From Apirhabdus apintestini (GTDB taxonomy: Bacteria > Pseudomonadota > Gammaproteobacteria > Enterobacterales > Enterobacteriaceae), in contig CP138906.1 of the NCBI GenBank assembly GCA_033977085.1, forward strand, positions 930,001 to 994,000: DNA of 64,000 nt. The letters run 5' to 3'. Positions 33,034-45,278 of the stretch are shown in pieces. The notes beneath the pieces are model-generated. The model was not told the origin of the DNA. It did not search any database and saw only the letters and a list, made by a program, of their open reading frames with translations. Every line of letters begins with the position of its first letter. Positions within the stretch are counted from its first letter, which is position 1. A program made the position numbers and the translations under genes.

Positions 33034-34737
33034 TTAAAGGCCGTTTCCACTGCCTTTTTCTTCCGCCGCTGAACGCAGGTGCACGCATACGCGCGTTCCG
33101 CCCGTTTCACGTCGGGTTATATCCAGCGTACCACCAAGGAGGGCGGCACGCTCGTACATAATGTTTAATCCATGGTGTCCTGCCGGTTCTTCAAGGCTGT
33201 CAATTCCCTTACCATCATCGGTAATTTCAACGCAACGCTCGCCGTCGCTGGCGCTGTGACAGGTCACGGCGATCGTTTTTGCCTGCGCGTGGCGAATGGC
33301 ATTTAGCAGCGCTTCACGGATTATCTGTAGCAAGTGGACCTGGCTTGCGGCATCAAGATCGTCGTCGGGCAGGTTGCCATTAAGAATAATCGCCGCATCG
33401 GTGCGTTCACGCAGCGGTGCAATCATTGCGTGAAGTGCAGCCGGGAAACTGGCCTGCTGCAGCGACAGGCGAAAAGTGGCAAGCAGTTCGCGCGAGCTCG
33501 CGGTTAGCATCGTTCAGCGCCTGAGAAAAATCGGCGATAATTTGCTGCGCTCGCTGGTTATCCGGAACTACCGCCCTTTTCAGCAGCGTAAGCTGAATAC
33601 GCAGATAAGAAAGCGCCTGCGCCAGCGAGTCGTGCAGTTCGCGCGCAATTGCCGCGCGCTCTTCCATCACCAAAAGCTGCTGGCGCTCTTGTTGCGTATG
33701 GGCGAACCAGAGTCCGCGCCCGAGCATAGTTGAAATACTTTTCATAAATAACGCGCCAGGAAAACGCTCATCGGCCTGCCAGCGCAAAAACCCAGCGCAT
33801 TGCCGCCTTGCATAATCGGCGTTTGCTGCCATTCTCGCCCGTCCTGAGGCGTCCCTTCCAGCAGATGCCGGCCGCCATTATCCTGCATTTCAAGCGCGCA
33901 CAGCGGGCCGTAGTGACGCGCAATTCTCAGTACGCGCTGGAAGCCCCGATTATCAGCGACGCTGGCATTCATCGCCCGGGAGCAGCTATACAGCACTTTA
34001 AGCCGGCGATTAGCCTCTTTCAGGCTGCGGTTTTTTTGCTGTACGTTTTCTTCCAGCGATTGATACAGCTTATGTAACTCTTGTGCCATTTGCGTAAATG
34101 AGCAAGCCAATTGGCCAAGTTCATTCGGCAGGTGTGTGTCCAGCGGCGGGAAATTGAAATTACGCCGCTCAATCGATCGGCTGGCCTGTGCCAGAGCGCC
34201 GAGCGGTTCTACCACCTGCTGGCGGATGCGGCGCAGGGTGATGTACACCAAAATAAAAATAGCGAAAAACCCGATTAGCGACATGAGCGCCACGTGTTCC
34301 ATTTTGTGTTCCGCGCTGCGCTGCAGGCTGAGAACAAACGTATCGATATTCGCGGTATATTGCGCGATATTTTGGTTAAGCCAGTTTTTATCACCGGCCT
34401 GAATATGTCGCTCAAACTCCTGCCAGTCGCGCTGCAGAATGATGTAATGGCTTTGAACCTCACGCGGCGCCCCGGCGCGTTTCAGCGGGTGAAACAGCGG
34501 CGAGTTCAGGGTGTCGGTAAAATGCTGACGATGCTCGGGCAGCAAGTAAGGCGATGTTTCAAGGTCATACGCGATGCGATAAATTTGCATGCGCAGCGAA
34601 CCTGCCAGATTGACCGCTTCGGTATCGCGCAGGCTGCTAAAGAGCGTTGAGAACGCCACACCCGTCGTTAACAGTGACAATAAAATAATGCAGAGAAAAG
34701 CGTGGGCGATGCCGGTAAATACAGGGCGTTTAACCAT
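33034..34737 (-). pseudogene. narQ: Nitrate/nitrite sensor histidine kinase NarQ, two frameshifts
   Basis: Membrane sensor kinase controlling anaerobic respiration genes through NarP/NarL. Order: first membrane helix (AFLCIILLSLLTTGVAFSTLF), the periplasmic nitrate-binding P-box region LRDTEAVNLAGSLRMQIYRI, second helix (MSLIGFFAIFILVYITL), HAMP, a Cys-containing central module, and a HisKA_3 domain with the phospho-acceptor in IARELHDSLAQALSYLRIQ. The ATP-binding end GHHGLNIMYERAALLGGTL is present. Breaks fall near 33790 (after LGF) and 33492 (NRELA, before LATFRLSLQQ). Restored length is about 567 residues. It lies 40 bases upstream of narP, so the pair is probably co-transcribed. Confidence 0.9.
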
Positions 34738-35053
34738 AAATATCGCTGGTCCTTTCCGGGCGTTATGTGGCGCAACCTACCAAATAACGCAGACTGTGAA
34801 AAGCAAAACAAGAAGTGGAGTGTTGGCTTTTATATGTCGACAAAGCATAGCCGCTGATGAGAAAAAGTCAGCGCCGGCGTCTGTTTACGGCGATTAACCG
34901 AGGCGGAAACGCAGGCAGCAGAGTGAACGTTTTTTGCACAAAGAAAGTCCAGCGTCGGGGAGTAGCGAGGCGGATAATAGCGGTCCGGTGCCGCCGGGAC
35001 AATGGTTATTAAAGAGCGTAACATGTCGCTTTCAGCCTATTCAGGAGAGCGAT
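34738..35053. other. Divergent narQ-nudK spacer
   Basis: About 315 bases holding the promoters of the divergent narQ and nudK genes. A TCAGGAGAGC ribosome site precedes nudK. No RNA gene or clear operator was recognised. Confidence 0.45.
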
Positions 35054-35634
35054 ATGACGCCGGCAATCCGCGTGATAAAAGATAAAATTTTGTCTGATAA
35101 CTATTTTATCCTGCGCAATATCACCTATGACCTGACGCGCCGCGATGGCACAGCTTTGCGACATAAGCGTGAAGTGTATGACCGTGGTAATGGGGCGACG
35201 ATCCTTCTCTACAGCCGGGAAAAACAAACCGTGGTGCTGACCCGGCAATTTCGGGTTGCGACCTGGGTTAACGGAAACCCGGACGGATTGCTGATTGAAA
35301 GCTGCGCCGGGCTGCTGGACGATGATGCGCCGGAAGCGTGTATCCGGCGTGAGGCTCAGGAAGAAACGGGCTATACGCCCGGTGAGGTGGAAAAGCTCTT
35401 CGATCTGTATATGTCGCCAGGCGGCGTCACCGAACTGATTTCGTTTTTATCGCAGAATACCGCGATGAACAGCATACCGGGCGCGGCGGTGGAGTTGAGG
35501 ATGAAGACATCGACGTATTAGAAATTCCGTTTTCTGACGCACTGGCAATGGTGAAAGAAGGCACGATTCGCGATGGTAAAACCGTGATTCTACTTCAGCA
35601 GCTGCAGCTACGGGGCGTGATGCGCGCTGATTGA
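35054..35634 (+). pseudogene. nudK: GDP-mannose hydrolase NudK, one frameshift
   Basis: Nudix hydrolase acting on GDP-mannose. The start MTPAIRVIKDKILSDNYFIL fits E. coli. The Nudix box is complete: G of GLLDDDAPEACIRREAQEETGY with the REAQEE core. The break is in the T-run near 35447; one extra T would give the family reading FIAEYRDEQHTG, and GGGVEDEDIDVLEIPFSDAL then continues to the stop at 35632-35634. Length about 193 residues when restored. Confidence 0.88.
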
Positions 35635-35778
35635 GTAACACACTGTATTTATCCGCCTGCGCGGTATTCTGCGCAGGCGTCTAGGTGCTCTTTTCCGTAT
35701 TTAATTAACCGCGCAGCGATGCTTTTATGGCATAACGCCAGGCCGCCGTTGAGGCGGCGATAAATCTTTAGACATTTT

Positions 35779-36728
35779 TCAAAGTCGCGCGGCCAGCAAG
35801 CCTTCCAGCTTGCGCTGATCTGCGGCAAATAAGCGAATGCCCTCAGCCAGCTTTTCGACCGCCATCGCATCCTGATTATGCTCCCAGCGAAATTTCGCTT
35901 CACTCATCGGTGGCGGTTGCTTATATCCCTGTGGCGCAGGGATCAGTTTGCGCAGCACCGGCGCTTCGCTTTTTGCAGCTCTTCGAGAAGCGCCGGAGAA
36001 ATGGTCAGGCGATCGCAGCCCGTCAGCGCCAGAATTTGTTCAATACGGCGGAAGCTGGCACCCATGACGATAGTGCTGTAGTTATGCTGCTTGTAATAAT
36101 CGTAAATACTGCGCACCGATTTCACGCCGGGATCTTCTTCAACTACATAAGGTTCCAAAGGTTTCCGGGCGTGATACCAGTCATAGATGCGCCCGACAAA
36201 CGGCGAAATGAGAAATACGCCCGCCTCGGCGCATGCGCGGGCCTGAGCCAGCGAAAACAGAAGCGTCAGGTTGCAGTGGATACCTTCTTGTTCCAGCGTT
36301 TGTGCGGCGCGTATCCCCTCCCACGTGGCCGCCAGTTTGATAAGAATTCGCGATGTATCGATTCCCTGCTCCTGATACAGCGCGACCAGGCGGCGCGCTT
36401 TGGCAACGCTTTTTTCCGTATCAAATGATAAATGCGCGTCGACTTCGGTAGATACCCTGCCGGGAATACTGTTTAGTATTTCGACGCCGAAATTGACTGC
36501 CAGCTTGTCACAGGCCGTGGCGATAATACGCTCGCGGCCGCTTTCATGGCGACGGGCGTAATCCAGCGCTTCGTCTATCAGCCCTTCATAGGCTTTGATT
36601 CCCGCAGCTTTGAGCAGCAGAGAAGGATTTGTCGTGGCATCCTGAGGCTGATAGTGGCGAATGGACTCAATATCGCCGCTATCGGCAACAACGGTGGTGA
36701 ATTTCTTGATGGCTTCCAGTTGGTTCAT
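35779..36728 (-). pseudogene. talA: Transaldolase TalA, one frameshift
   Basis: Pentose-phosphate enzyme moving a dihydroxyacetone unit between sugar phosphates. From the ATG at 36728 (MNQLEAIKKFTTVVADSGDI) the chain has DATTNPSLLLKAAG, GRVSTEVDAHLSFD, and the Schiff-base Lys in RILIKLAATWEGI. After LLEELQK the frame is lost in the A-run at 35970-35974; read one base over, APVLRKLIPAPQ and RWEHNQDAMAVEKLAEGIRL carry it to the stop at 35779. About 317 residues, as E. coli TalA. The E. coli partner gene tktB is not present beside it. Confidence 0.9.
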
Positions 36729-36988
36729 GTCCGCATCTCCATGGCGGGTAGCGCGCTTCGCGGCGAGTGAAAATAAAAACCTGGGTATAGATGAACAAAA
36801 AAGCATAGCAGACGGCTATAGCAATGCGGTGAGGCTTATGTAACATAACACCTAAAAAATATAACAAAAAGGTGCCGAAAGCCTAAAAGTTTGGCGGCGT
36901 TCAACGTTTTCCTGTGGGGTACAGAGTGATACTGACCGACCGATTTCGTTAATCCCAGCACAACACGTAAATGTAAAGGAACAGAGCG

Positions 36989-39267
36989 ATGGATGAACAA
37001 TTAAAGCAAAGTGCCCTCGACTTTCATGAGTTCCCGGTCCCGGGGAAGATTCAGGTTTCCCCAACCAAACCGCTGGCTACTCAGCGCGATTTGGCCCTGG
37101 CCTATTCGCCAGGCGTGGCGGCGCCGTGTCTGGAGATAGCCGAAGACCCGCTGGCGGCGCACAAATATACGGCGCGCGGCAATCTGGTGGCCGTCATCTC
37201 TAACGGCACTGCGGTGCTGGGGCTTGGGAATATCGGCGCGCTGGCCGGTAAACCGGTGATGGAAGGCAAAGGCGTACTATTTAAAAAATTTGCCGGTATT
37301 GATGTATTCGATATTGAAGTGGATGAAACCGATCCTGACCGGCTGATTGACGTGGTTGCCGCGCTGGAGCCCACTTTCGGCGGGATTAACCTTGAAGATA
37401 TTAAAGCGCCGGAATGCTTTTACATTGAGCAAAAGCTGCGCGAGCGCATGAACATTCCGGTATTTCACGACGATCAGCACGGTACGGCGATTATCTGCAC
37501 TGCCGCCGTGTTAAACGGCCTGCGGGTAGTGAAAAAACTATCTCCGATGTGCGGCTGGTGGTTTCCGGCGCGGGGGCATCGGCGATCGCCTGCATGAACC
37601 TGCTGGTGGCGCTGGGTATGCAAAAACACAACATTGTAGTCTGTGACTCGCGCGGCGTTATTTACAAAGGGCGTGAAGAAAACATGGCGGAAACCAAGGC
37701 CGCCTATGCCGTGGCGGATGACGGAAAGCGCACTCTGGAAGAGGTGATTGAGGGCGCTGATATTTTCCTCGGCTGTTCCGGGCCGAAGGTAATGACGCCA
37801 GAGATGGTGAAGAAAATGGCGCCAGCGCCGCTGATACTGGCGCTGGCAAACCCGGAACCGGAAATTATGCCGCCGCTGGCGAAAGAAGTGCGCCCGGATG
37901 CCATTATTTGTACCGGTCGTTCGGATTTTCCTAACCAGGTAAACAATGTGCTTTGCTTCCCGTTTATTTTCCGCGGAGCGCTGGACGTCGGCGCGACCGC
38001 TATCAATGAGGAAATGAAGCTGGCGGCGGTGCATGCTATTGCGGAACTGGCGCACGCAGAACAGAGTGACGTGGTGGCCTCCGCCTACGGCGATCAGCCG
38101 CTTTCTTTTGGGCCAGAGTATCTGATCCCGAAACCTTTCGATCCGCGTCTTATCGTTACTATTGCGCCAGCGGTCGCGAAGGCGGCGATGGATTCCGGCG
38201 TGGCGATGCGGCCAATCGAAGATTTTGAGGCCTATAAAGACAGGCTGACGGAATTTGTCTATAAAACCAATCTGTTTATGAAGCCGGTATTTTCTCAGGC
38301 GCGTCAGGATCCGAAACGCGTGGTGCTGGCAGAAGGCGAGGACACGCGCGTACTGCACGCGACGCAGGAGCCGATTACGCTGGGGCTGGCGCGGCCCATC
38401 CTGATTGGTCGCCCGAGCGTAATTGAAATGCGCATCAAAAAGCAGGGTCTGCAGATTCAGCCGGGCCGGGATTTTGAAATTGTTAATAATGAATCCGATC
38501 CGCGCTATAAAGCCTACTGGAATGAATATTACGCCATCATGAAGCGCCGCGGCGTAACGCAGGAGCAGGCCCAGCGCGCGCTGCTGAGTAATACCACCGT
38601 CATTGGTGCAATAATGGTGCATCGCGGGGAGGCCGACGCGATGATTTGCGGAACGGTCGGTGATTACCATGAACATTTTCATGTGATTGAAGAGATATTT
38701 GGCTACCGGGAAGGGGCGAAAACGGCGGGTGCCATGAATGCGCTGCTGCTGCCTGCCGGCAATACCTTTATTACCGATACGTACGTTAACCCCGATCCGA
38801 ATCCGGAGCAGTTAGCGGAAATCGCCATCATGGCAGCGCAAACCGTGCGTCGTTTCGGAATTGAGCCTAAGGTGGCGCTGCTATCGCATTCAAACTATGG
38901 ATCGTCCAACGCGGCGGCGGCGGTTAAAATGCGGGAAACGCTGGCTATCGTACAGGCGCGGGCGCCCGATCTGATGATTGACGGTGAAATGCACGGCGAT
39001 GCGGCGCTGGTGGAGTCGATTCGCCAGGAAAGAATGCCGGATAGCCCGCTGAAAGGCACTGCGAATATTTTGGTGATGCCCAATATGGAGGCCGCGCGCA
39101 TTAGCTACAATCTGCTGCGGGTGTCCAGCTCGGAAGGGGTTACGGTAGGGCCGGTACTGATGGGAATAGCCAGGCCGGTGCATATACTGACGTCCATCGC
39201 CTCGGTGCGGCGGATTGTGAATATGGTCGCGTTAGCGGTCGTAGAAGCACAGACTCAGCCGCTATAG
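36989..39267 (+). pseudogene. maeB: NADP-dependent malic enzyme MaeB, one frameshift
   Basis: Malic enzyme fused to a phosphotransacetylase-like domain. The first part, 36989-37597, holds YSPGVAAPCLEI, GNIGALAGKPVMEGK and IPVFHDDQHGTAI. After VVKK the frame is lost near 37545 and resumes as LVVSGAGASAIACMNLLVALG (the dinucleotide-binding loop), running open to 39267. The C-terminal domain (from about residue 430) includes SHSNYGSSNAAAAVKM and ISYNLLRVSSSEG. Restored length is about 759 residues. Divergent from talA. A long antisense open frame over this gene is a codon-bias shadow. Confidence 0.92.
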
Positions 39268-39667
39268 CCCGCACGGGCGCCGCTTGCGGCGGCGCCCGTA
39301 TCAGCAGATGGAAACCCGAGGTTTAATTTTATGGTTTTGGCCCGCGTAGAGATGAATTGCGGACTGGCCGGTTTTTTATCGGCGGCGCTGTTTGAAAGCG
39401 TACATTGTCAAAATCATTCCTTCCCGCCTGTAAAAAAGTACGATACTGCGCCGTATATCAGGAACCTCGCTATTTCTCGCCTAAAAGTACCTTGCCATGC
39501 AGGTGGCAGGCGCTGGTTATTCATAAGCATCGCTGCGGCTATTCATTCAAAACAACCAGAGATAATGTCTCTTGCGTCAACGGCGCACCGCCATATAGCA
39601 GAAACACTTTCCTGTTCATAACACGACATTTATTCTGTTTATGTGCACTATTTATGGGGGGTATGAG
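39268..39667. other. maeB downstream spacer with a strong GC hairpin
   Basis: ACGGGCGCCGC and its exact complement GCGGCGCCCGT form an 11-bp stem with a TTGCG loop at 39273-39299, six bases after the maeB stop; no T-run follows. The rest of the 400 bases between the converging maeB and nickel-permease genes holds nothing I recognise. Confidence 0.6.
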
Positions 39668-40708
39668 CTAAGTTTGATTAACAGACAGTTTGTCGTACCC
39701 GCAGAGGCGGTAATTGATAAAAGAAACCAGCCAGCACAGCGCGAACAGACCGATTATCCAAAAACCCATGTCGCCAAGATTATCGTTAAGCCTGACAATG
39801 GTATGCCAGGGTTTTCCATTTAGATGTAATGTCTCTGTAATAAGCCCCAGTGCTTCAATACCGCCGATAAAGAGCGCCACAATCACGGAAGCGCCGGTAA
39901 TCGTCATATTGTAATAGAGCTTGCGTACCGGGCGTGAGAACGCCCAGCCATATGCGCCAACCATAATTAAATTATCCAGGGTGTCTATCAGCACCATTCC
40001 CGCGGCAAAGAGCGCTGGGAAAATCATGATGGTGCCAACGTTCATGCCCTGGCCTGCACCGGCGGCGGAAAGCCCCAGCAGCCCGATTTCAGTTGCGGTA
40101 TCAAAGCCCAGCCCGAAAAGAAACCCCACCAAATACATCTGCCAGCTATGGGTTATCAGACGAAATAAAGGGCGGCACAGGCGGCTGAGCCATCCGCCGC
40201 TCAGAGCGTCCAGCGCTTCATCAGGCAGCGAGTTGCCCTGTTTAAGCAAACGGAATTTTCGCCATATCGCCATCAGTATCGTCAGGTTGATTAAGGCGAC
40301 GATCGTGAGGAATAGCGCTGATACTGCGGTTCCAATGGTTCCGCCAAGGGCGTGCAGCTCGACTAATTGCGCGCGAAAGGTAATGGTGGCGCCGGCAATC
40401 ATCAGTGAGGCCAGCACGACAATCGTTGAATGACCCAGTGAAAACCAGGCCCCGACGCTGCAGGCGGGTTTCCCTTGCTGCATAAGCTTACGCGTAATGT
40501 TGTCGATGGCGGAGATATGATCGGCATCCACGGCGTGCCGCAGCCCAAAACTGTACGCCAGTATTGCGCTGCCCATTAATGTTGCGCTGTGGCTAAACGC
40601 TAGCGCGGCCAGCCCCCAAGCTAGAATATTAAGAAGCGCCAGCGTGGCCAGCAGTATAACGGCGCGGTGGCGCGGCTGCCGGGCCGAAAGCGTTGCATGG
40701 TTATTCAT
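39668..40708 (-). CDS. High-affinity nickel/cobalt permease (NiCoT family, HoxN/NixA type)
   Basis: Inner-membrane nickel importer with about eight membrane helices, 346 residues, intact. The family signature HAVDADHISAIDN (H-x4-D-H) is in helix II, with FGLGFDTATEIGLLG, the second family motif, and GMVLIDTLDNLIMVGAYGWA, the third. Its start overlaps the urea transporter stop by 8 bases, placing it last in the urease operon, where it would supply nickel to the UreC active site. The operon order matches that described for Yersinia. Confidence 0.93.
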   Translation of the reverse strand: MNNHATLSARQPRHRAVILLATLALLNILAWGLAALAFSHSATLMGSAILAYSFGLRHAVDADHISAIDNITRKLMQQGKPACSVGAWFSLGHSTIVVLASLMIAGATITFRAQLVELHALGGTIGTAVSALFLTIVALINLTILMAIWRKFRLLKQGNSLPDEALDALSGGWLSRLCRPLFRLITHSWQMYLVGFLFGLGFDTATEIGLLGLSAAGAGQGMNVGTIMIFPALFAAGMVLIDTLDNLIMVGAYGWAFSRPVRKLYYNMTITGASVIVALFIGGIEALGLITETLHLNGKPWHTIVRLNDNLGDMGFWIIGLFALCWLVSFINYRLCGYDKLSVNQT

Positions 40709-41708
40709 GAGCCTTGGTTTCCTTTAAATCAGTGAAAGGGGAAGTGTTATCTGGGGTCGGAGCATTTATGGGCTGTGTCAGCAGATATCCCCAGGTGACC
40801 AGTACAAAAGAGAGCGTAAGTGAAGGGATACCAAAGGGCGCCAGCAAAGTATTAAAGGCGCCTTGTAACAGCACACAGCCAGCAATACCGGCAATGCTTA
40901 ACGCCACCGCGATGCGGCCCGCGGGGCGAAAAGTATCGCCAATTGCGATGGCCGTTAATACGGCGCTGAAAGCGTAGAGCCCTTCGCCAAGCGTGAGCGG
41001 CTCTGCCCCAAGCAATTCCGCGAAGGTAAGCGCCAGCGTAGCGCCCAGCAGGGCATATCCCATAGCGCGCAGCGAGGCGCAGGCGAGCCCGAGTAAGATA
41101 AAGCCTCCTGCCAGCGCATTATTAGCGAGAAATACCTGTGAGATCCCCGCCAGCAGCGCTTTTAGCAGCGTATCCGGTGGCGGTAGTGCCGTTAATGATG
41201 TGTTTACCAGCGGTAGGGCAGGCGCCGGCAAGTGCATCGCCGCCAGTGAGGAAAAATGATAGCTGGCCAGTAGCGCAATCCAGCTTACGATGACAAACGG
41301 CGCCGTCAGTACCGGCAGACGCCATGGGCTTAGCCAGCGCGCGGTAATTTCCATTACCCACACCGAGAGCGCGCTCCAGAATACAATCGCTACCCAAAGC
41401 GCGATGCCGGGGGCAAGGAATGTCGCCAGTGCCGCTCCCGTCAGACAGCCATTATACCCGTATAGCCCCTGAGACAGCGCGAACTGGCGCCTCGGGCTGA
41501 GCGCTGCCGTTAGCGTACTGATGGCCGTGCCGGCCAGGCAGGCTACGGCGATGTACGACATTTGAGCCTGGTATGCGGCAATGCATACTGCAATGAAGAA
41601 GAAGAGACCGCACAGGGGATTATTCTGGAACATGACCTGTGAGCCGCCGCGTAACACGGCATCCGTGCTTTGCCAAAGCATCCGGTATCCAGAGACTGAT
41701 TTTTGCAT
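40701..41708 (-). CDS. yut: Urea transporter (UT family, Yut-like)
   Basis: Channel-type urea transporter, 335 residues from the ATG at 41708, which follows a GGAGG site; the open frame extends upstream to 41978 but that portion only shadows ureD. The internal duplication typical of UT proteins is visible: SQVMFQNNPLCGLFFF in the first half and SQVFLANNALAGGFILLG in the second. About ten hydrophobic segments. It lies between ureD and the nickel permease and would bring in urea for the urease. Intact. Confidence 0.92.
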   Translation of the reverse strand: MQKSVSGYRMLWQSTDAVLRGGSQVMFQNNPLCGLFFFIAVCIAAYQAQMSYIAVACLAGTAISTLTAALSPRRQFALSQGLYGYNGCLTGAALATFLAPGIALWVAIVFWSALSVWVMEITARWLSPWRLPVLTAPFVIVSWIALLASYHFSSLAAMHLPAPALPLVNTSLTALPPPDTLLKALLAGISQVFLANNALAGGFILLGLACASLRAMGYALLGATLALTFAELLGAEPLTLGEGLYAFSAVLTAIAIGDTFRPAGRIAVALSIAGIAGCVLLQGAFNTLLAPFGIPSLTLSFVLVTWGYLLTQPINAPTPDNTSPFTDLKETKAHE

Positions 41709-41724
41709 CTTTCCTCCGTTGAAT

Positions 41725-42667
41725 TTAGCGCCAGAGAAACGGGGCAGCCAGCGGTGCACCGGTGATTGTTTCGCGCGCCGCCTGCCAGAACGATCGGATG
41801 GCCTGTTTGACCTGGCAGGCTTCCTTGCCCAGCGCTTTAAAGATAATGCCGCCCTGATTTGGGAGCAGACTGGCACCGCAGGCAATGCCTTTTTGAGGCT
41901 CATAGCACGGCGTAATGCGAGCCAGAACGGCATCGCGGTGCCGCGGAGGTGTGAGCAGAATGACGTTACCGAAAACATCGAATGGCCCCATAATGCCGAT
42001 ATTGTTCAACGGCTGGCACCGGGGCGTTAAAGCGTAGCGCTCGCTGAAAATATCCGTTCCGCCCGCCAGCTGTGCGCGAATATATGAAGCGTATAAATCG
42101 AATGCGAAGCCCCCATCGGCCGAGTGATACTTGCGCCCGGAAGACAAGATTTCTGAGTAAAGTAAAGACGCGGTTGGATGGAGTGTGATTTGCGTTTCCG
42201 TTAGAAAGCGCGAGCCGCAGTGTGGAATGGTGGGATCGGGAAGAAATTCCAGATAGCTATTTTCCTCCAGAGAAATGCGCTGCAGCTGCGCGGCGTAGTT
42301 GTGGCTCATGGTGTGAATTTTGGTTGCTGACTGAGTGGTGACGTGCGCGCAGGCGTCCCCGGCAACGTGAATATCGAGCGCCAGTCTGTCTCCCTGCAAA
42401 ATACAGCCCGAGGTTGAAATCATAAATACGCAGGGCATGTGCGGCATGGCTTCATCCCAGTACAGCGCTTTTTGTACCAGGCTCGGGGCGTGCCGTTCCA
42501 TGTCCAGCAATACGCTACGATCGCCACGCCTTGCGAAGCCAAGGTGTAAATAGCCTTTTTCCCTGGCGTATCGCTGGCCATTTGCGGCGGCTCATCCTGC
42601 CAGGCGGCTAACTCCGGCGCTTTTTTCCGAGCCTGGCGACCATTTCTAATGCCTGTTCCGCTCTCAT
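41725..42667 (-). pseudogene. ureD: Urease accessory protein UreD, two frameshifts
   Basis: Scaffold of the UreDFG complex for nickel delivery (UreD/UreH family). The ATG at 42667 starts MRAEQALEMVARLGKK. The frame is lost at the six-base run 42621-42626, resumes as APELAAWQDEPPQMASDTPGKK, and is lost again in the run 42556-42560. The main part is then open from 42510: SLVQKALYWDEAMPHMPCVFM, STSGCILQGDRLALDIHV, HVTTQSATKIHTM, to the terminal APFLWR. This resembles Yersinia UreD in length and position after ureG. The start overlaps the apparent end of ureG. Confidence 0.87.
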
Positions 42668-42928
42668 GCTGTCTCCAGGGCGCACGGGTAAACAGGAAGT
42701 CGCGCATAATAGTATCGACGAGCGCTGCGATCCCTTCACCGGTTTTACAGTTGGTGAGGATATAGGGGCGTCCTCCGCGCACCCGCTGCGTGTCCTGCTC
42801 CATGACGTCGAGGCTGGCACCGACATAAGGAGCCAAATCGATTTTATTGATAACCAGGATGTCAGCCTGAACCAGGCCCGGCCCGTTTTTACGCGGAATT
42901 TTTTCGCCTTCGGCGACATCAATCACGT

Positions 42929-42933
42929 AAATG
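42929..42933. repeat. Target-site duplication, left, IS copy 2
   Basis: AAATG just before the IS end TGTTACCAACGG; repeated at 44891-44895. Confidence 0.9.
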
Positions 42934-43018
42934 TGTTACCAACGGTGCAAAACTGATCCACCCCAGCGGTTGAAAACTGATCCAGGGTTAATCTGCTCCT
43001 CTGAATACAGGGGAGCTT

Positions 43019-44038
<1,020 letters not shown>

Positions 44039-44822
44039 ATGATGGTCGAACTACAACATCAACGGCTGATGGTGCTTGCTGAACAGATCCAGCTGGACAG
44101 CCTTATCGGCGCGGCGCCGGCACTGTCGCAACAGGCAGTGGATCAGGAATGGAGCTATATGGACTTCCCGGAGCACCTGCTACATGAGGAGAAACTGGCC
44201 CGGCATCAGCGTAAACAGGCGATGTACACGCGGATGGCAGCCTTCCCGGCGGTGAAGACGTTCGAGGAATACGACTTCACCTTCGCCACCGGCGCACCTC
44301 AGAAGCAAATCCAGTCGCTGCGTTCCCTGAGCTTCATCGAACGTAACGAAAACATCGTGTTGCTGGGCCCCTCGGGCGTGGGGAAAACACATCTGGCGAT
44401 AGCCATGGGCTACGAGGCAGTACGGGCGGGCATCAAGGTTCGCTTCACAACAGCAGCGGACCTGCTGTTACAGCTCGTCGACTTCCCAGCGTCAGGGGCG
44501 TTACAAAACGACACTCAATCGCGGTGTCATGGCCCCCAAACTGCTCATCATCGACGAAATAGGCTATCTGCCGTTCAGCCAGGAAGAGGCAAAGCTGTTC
44601 TTCCAGGTCATTGCCAAACGTTACGAAAAGAGCGCGATGATCCTGACCTCTAACCTGCCGTTCGGGCAGTGGGACCAGACGTTCGCGGGTGATGCAGCCC
44701 TGACATCGGCAATGCTGGACCGGATCTTACATCACTCACACGTAGTCCAGATAAAAGGAGAGAGCTATCGACTGAAGCAGAAACGAAAGGCCGGGGTTAT
44801 AGCGGAAGCTAATCCTGAGTAA
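44039..44822 (+). pseudogene. istB: IS21 helper ATPase IstB, copy 2, one frameshift
   Basis: Starts MMVELQHQRLMVLAEQIQLD after a GAGGAG site. The N-terminal half with Walker A GPSGVGKTHLAIAMG is open through 44470 in this copy, unlike copy 1. The shared slip near 44475 (LLLQL, then STSQRQGRYKTTLNRG) separates it from the Walker B part LLIIDEIGYLPFSQEEAKLF, 44529-44822. About 260 residues when restored. Confidence 0.88.
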
Positions 44823-44890
44823 GCAAGGTGGATCAATATTAGACCGTTGGTGGTGACGGTAAGTGGATCACTTTTTACCCGTTGTTGACA

Positions 44891-44895
44891 AAATG
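44891..44895. repeat. Target-site duplication, right, IS copy 2
   Basis: AAATG following the IS end GTTGTTGACA, equal to 42929-42933. Confidence 0.9.
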
Positions 44896-45278
44896 TAAAA
44901 GTCGGCGAGCGCGGGGCTAAACGTTAATGTCAGGTTGTCTCCGCCGCTTTCGATAAGTACAACGTCACTTTCGGGAAAGCGCGCCTCCATTTCTTCCACG
45001 GCGGCGATATTCATACTTGGATCTTCTCTGACGGCGGTGTGGGGGCAGGCTCCCGTTTCTACACCCAGAATCTTCTCTTCATCGAGAATACCTTTCAGTG
45101 TCCGTTTGACCTGTTTGGCATCTTCGGTGGTAACAATGTCATTGGTGATAATAAGCGGTTTAACTCCCCGCTGAATAAGTAAGGGCGTAATGACTTCGAT
45201 AACAGCGGTTTTGCCTGAGCCGACGGGGCCACCGATACCAATACGGGCGATTTTTTGCATGTCAGTTCCTTCACGGGT

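Noticed and set aside
37474..38682. Open frame of 402 codons antisense to maeB
   Set aside because: It lies fully over the conserved maeB coding sequence, has no family-like motifs and is His/Arg-rich in the way of a codon-bias shadow.
41709..41978. Longer N-terminus for the urea transporter
   Set aside because: The added residues overlap ureD in another frame and lack family sequence; a GGAGG site precedes the ATG at 41708.
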